Below, in pieces: positions 62,396-64,000 of a stretch of 64,000 nt of DNA. Both the position numbers and the translations under genes were made by a program. This stretch comes from Dulcicalothrix desertica PCC 7102. Lineage in GTDB: Bacteria; Cyanobacteriota; Cyanobacteriia; Cyanobacteriales; Nostocaceae. The notes below the pieces were generated by a model. It had not been told where the DNA came from, did not search any database, and saw nothing but the letters and a program-made list of their open reading frames with translations. The stretch spans positions 1 to 64,000 of the forward strand of contig NZ_RSCL01000032.1 of the NCBI RefSeq assembly GCF_003991905.1. Reading direction: 5' to 3'. Each line of letters begins with the position of its first letter. The first letter of the stretch is position 1.

Positions 62396-63175
62396 TTACA
62401 CCCAATCTGAAAAGTCTTGTGAGTATTGTGCTAATGATAACAAATGCATACGGGGGTCGCTGTGAGCAACTAGACGTTCTGATGGAGTATTATAGCCCCA
62501 GTCAGCTAGAAATAAGGTTACATCATCTAAGTCGCTTTGCTTTTTAACTAATTGTAAGGTGTTGAGACGGTCTTCGATAAACCAAATATTGGCGCCTTCT
62601 GTCGAAGTTTTTAATTCTCTTAATATTTCATATTTAGGACGTTTGGCTTCTTTTCCAAATATAACTTCGCGCGGTAAATCTATTCCTTCTTTTTGTAAGA
62701 GTTTATGAGCAAATCTACCTTCTTTGGTTGTGACAATATATATTTTTACGCCGCTGGCAATCATGTTTTTTATTCTGTCTGCAACTCCCGGATAAAATCG
62801 ATGTAGACTCATCCAATCTTCTAAATCATTCTCAATCCAATCATCACGTAATGAATCAAGTTGATGTGCAACTTCTGATGACTTAAGATTAGATTCTGCT
62901 AAAATTCTTTTAGTAATATTTGCCCAATCTTTTAAGATATTATCTTCAGATATACCTTCTACTATTGCTTTAATTAAAACAGGCATTTCCCAACCCGTTT
63001 CTATTACTGGTCGCAGACTATAAAACATTGATGCATAATCATCGGTTGCTATTTGTTGAGTAGGCGCCCATATTTGACAATAAGTTCGCCAAGCAACCTC
63101 AAAGTACTCGACCATACCGTCACAAATAACACCGTCAAAATCAGACGCTAAAATAGTTGGAATATTCACTGTCAT
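62396..63175 (-). CDS. HAD-superfamily hydrolase
   Basis: 259 residues from the ATG at 63175; a GTG two codons upstream is equally possible. Nucleophile motif LASDFDGVICDGMVEYF, motif II IYIVTTKEGRFAHKL, motif III Lys and motif IV IWFIEDRLNTLQLV match HAD phosphatases with a helical cap (about 20-130). Substrate unknown. It lies between rpe and the HEAT-like gene on the same strand. Confidence 0.82.
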   Translation of the reverse strand: MTVNIPTILASDFDGVICDGMVEYFEVAWRTYCQIWAPTQQIATDDYASMFYSLRPVIETGWEMPVLIKAIVEGISEDNILKDWANITKRILAESNLKSSEVAHQLDSLRDDWIENDLEDWMSLHRFYPGVADRIKNMIASGVKIYIVTTKEGRFAHKLLQKEGIDLPREVIFGKEAKRPKYEILRELKTSTEGANIWFIEDRLNTLQLVKKQSDLDDVTLFLADWGYNTPSERLVAHSDPRMHLLSLAQYSQDFSDWV

Positions 63176-63492
63176 TTTCACCGTACCTAAAACTTTACAA
63201 AAACTGTAATTAATTAAAATTAATTTTCTTTAACTAAATAGTAATCTCAAAATCATTGTTGATTATGTAAATTGATTTGTATAAACATTATAATGAGACT
63301 CATATTCCTAACTTCATAAAAGTCGTCAAGAATATTGTTCACACCTGCGGACATTAGTAAATATATAATAACCTGTGAAGAAGCATAAATAAAATAAATA
63401 TATTTAGCGAGTATAAAAATAGCAGCCCTTAGAGACTGCCATTTTAAACCTACTATATACTTTCTGCAAAAGTTAAAAAGCTTACGCAATAC
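63176..63492. other. Intergenic region between HAD gene and rpe
   Basis: 317 AT-rich bases. An open frame in this region (63253-63489, minus) lacks coding character and is not accepted. No repeat, RNA gene or terminator recognised. Confidence 0.5.
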
Positions 63493-64000
63493 TTAGACTT
63501 TCGCGAATTCTGGAGCGGGACGTTTGCTGTTACGGATAGCTTCGATAGCTTGTGCGTAGTCAGGAGCATTATATACCGCCGAACCTGCTACAATCGCGTT
63601 GGCGCCTGCTTCCAAAACTTGCCAAGTATTATTCGCTTTTAAACCACCATCAACTTGAATCCAAGGGTCTAAACCGCGTTCGTCACACATTTGACGCAAC
63701 TGACGAATTTTAGGCACCATCCCAGGAATAAAGCTTTGACCCCCAAAACCAGGGTTAACGCTCATGATTAATACTAAATCGACAATATCAAGCACGTACT
63801 CAATTAAGTCCAACGGAGTTGAAGGATTGAGTACCACACCAGCTTTTTTGCCATGCTCTTTAATCAAACCAAGGGTACGGTGCAGGTGCGGAGAAGCATT
63901 ATGCTCACAATGTACCGTAATATGGTCGGCGCCAGCTTTAGCAAAATCTGCCACATATTTTTCTGGCTCCACAATCATTAAGTGGACATCAAGTGGTTTT
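63493..64000 (-). CDS. rpe: Ribulose-phosphate 3-epimerase, partial (5' end beyond the window)
   Basis: The readable part covers about 169 residues of the C-terminal two-thirds: [19 protein letters not shown] (metal His/Asp region), [31 protein letters not shown] and the phosphate-binding VDGGLKANN and [11 protein letters not shown]. This is Rpe of the Calvin and pentose-phosphate cycles, interconverting ribulose- and xylulose-5-phosphate. The start codon lies outside the window, so promoter and length are unknown. Confidence 0.95.
   Translation of the reverse strand, partial: KPLDVHLMIVEPEKYVADFAKAGADHITVHCEHNASPHLHRTLGLIKEHGKKAGVVLNPSTPLDLIEYVLDIVDLVLIMSVNPGFGGQSFIPGMVPKIRQLRQMCDERGLDPWIQVDGGLKANNTWQVLEAGANAIVAGSAVYNAPDYAQAIEAIRNSKRPAPEFAKV

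Noticed and set aside
63253-63489. 78-residue ORF on the minus strand
   Set aside because: AT-rich, no recognisable motif, no RBS, and an odd composition.
1-64000. tRNA, rRNA or tmRNA genes
   Set aside because: No TTCGAATC-type T-loop with a matching acceptor stem, and no rRNA-like stretch, was noticed in either strand.

Overview
The window is chromosomal DNA from a cyanobacterium, most likely a filamentous member of the Nostocales. Evidence for a cyanobacterium: CpcT phycocyanin lyase, NdhH, a fused ThiO-ThiG, Psb34, an NblA-like peptide, a two-partner-secretion haemagglutinin-like protein, and many PAS/GAF-era signalling kinases. Evidence for Nostocales: CTGAGTG/CAGCACT heptamer arrays between genes and several other dispersed intergenic palindrome families. 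The DNA is AT-rich. The palindrome GGCGCC is scattered about once per 550 bases (roughly 115 copies by eye), while the usual cyanobacterial HIP1 octamer GCGATCGC was not seen.

Layout. 1-4250: a decayed DUF2141 gene, an SDR-GMC oxidoreductase pair on the minus strand, and a GT4 glycosyltransferase. 4340-6360: a secreted TPR protein divergent from cpcT. 6360-7350: about 1 kb without an intact gene, holding a haemagglutinin-gene fragment and a tandem array of 54-base hairpins. 7355-10740: a double-ATPase peptide ABC protein, an alpha/beta hydrolase and a DUF2283 gene. 10740-13100: a TnpB-like element lying between DUF2283 and a frameshifted DUF4258 gene, so it appears to have split a toxin-antitoxin type pair. 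13340-19700: a signalling operon with two CheB domains, CheR-PAS, and two paralogous PAS histidine kinases. It ends in a 3 x 82 base tandem repeat against rsmH. 20840-31400: housekeeping and small genes (ndhH, a REC-PAS-PAS regulator, NDUFAF7-like methyltransferase, a 31-residue membrane peptide, beta-hydroxyacid dehydrogenase, nucleoside hydrolase, HTH protein, large TPR protein, psb34). 31500-37950: thiO-thiG, a ferredoxin-like protein, citramalate synthase and hisC. 38100-43400: a CruA/CruP-like flavoprotein, a COG3650-type secreted protein, nblA-like and a MASE1 histidine kinase.

43400-49840 is accessory DNA. It has an XRE-type regulator with repeats at its promoter, a start-less duplicated-motif ORF, a twice-repeated 200-base element with strong hairpins and no ORF, and a DUF1400 alpha/beta hydrolase. 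It also has an AbiEi-like gene with a wrecked partner and a decayed upstream paralogue, and an internally duplicated charged protein. 50050-52860 groups a cupin, a cysteine hydrolase and a divergent amidohydrolase that may act together on a small nitrogenous compound. 53020-64000 holds the haemagglutinin-like exoprotein, a TspO-like membrane protein convergent with an MscS channel, a multi-receiver regulator with degenerate GGDEF, NurA, a HEAT-like protein, a HAD phosphatase and the 3' part of rpe.

No tRNA, rRNA or CRISPR array was seen. Functions come from motif recognition by eye; no database search was run.
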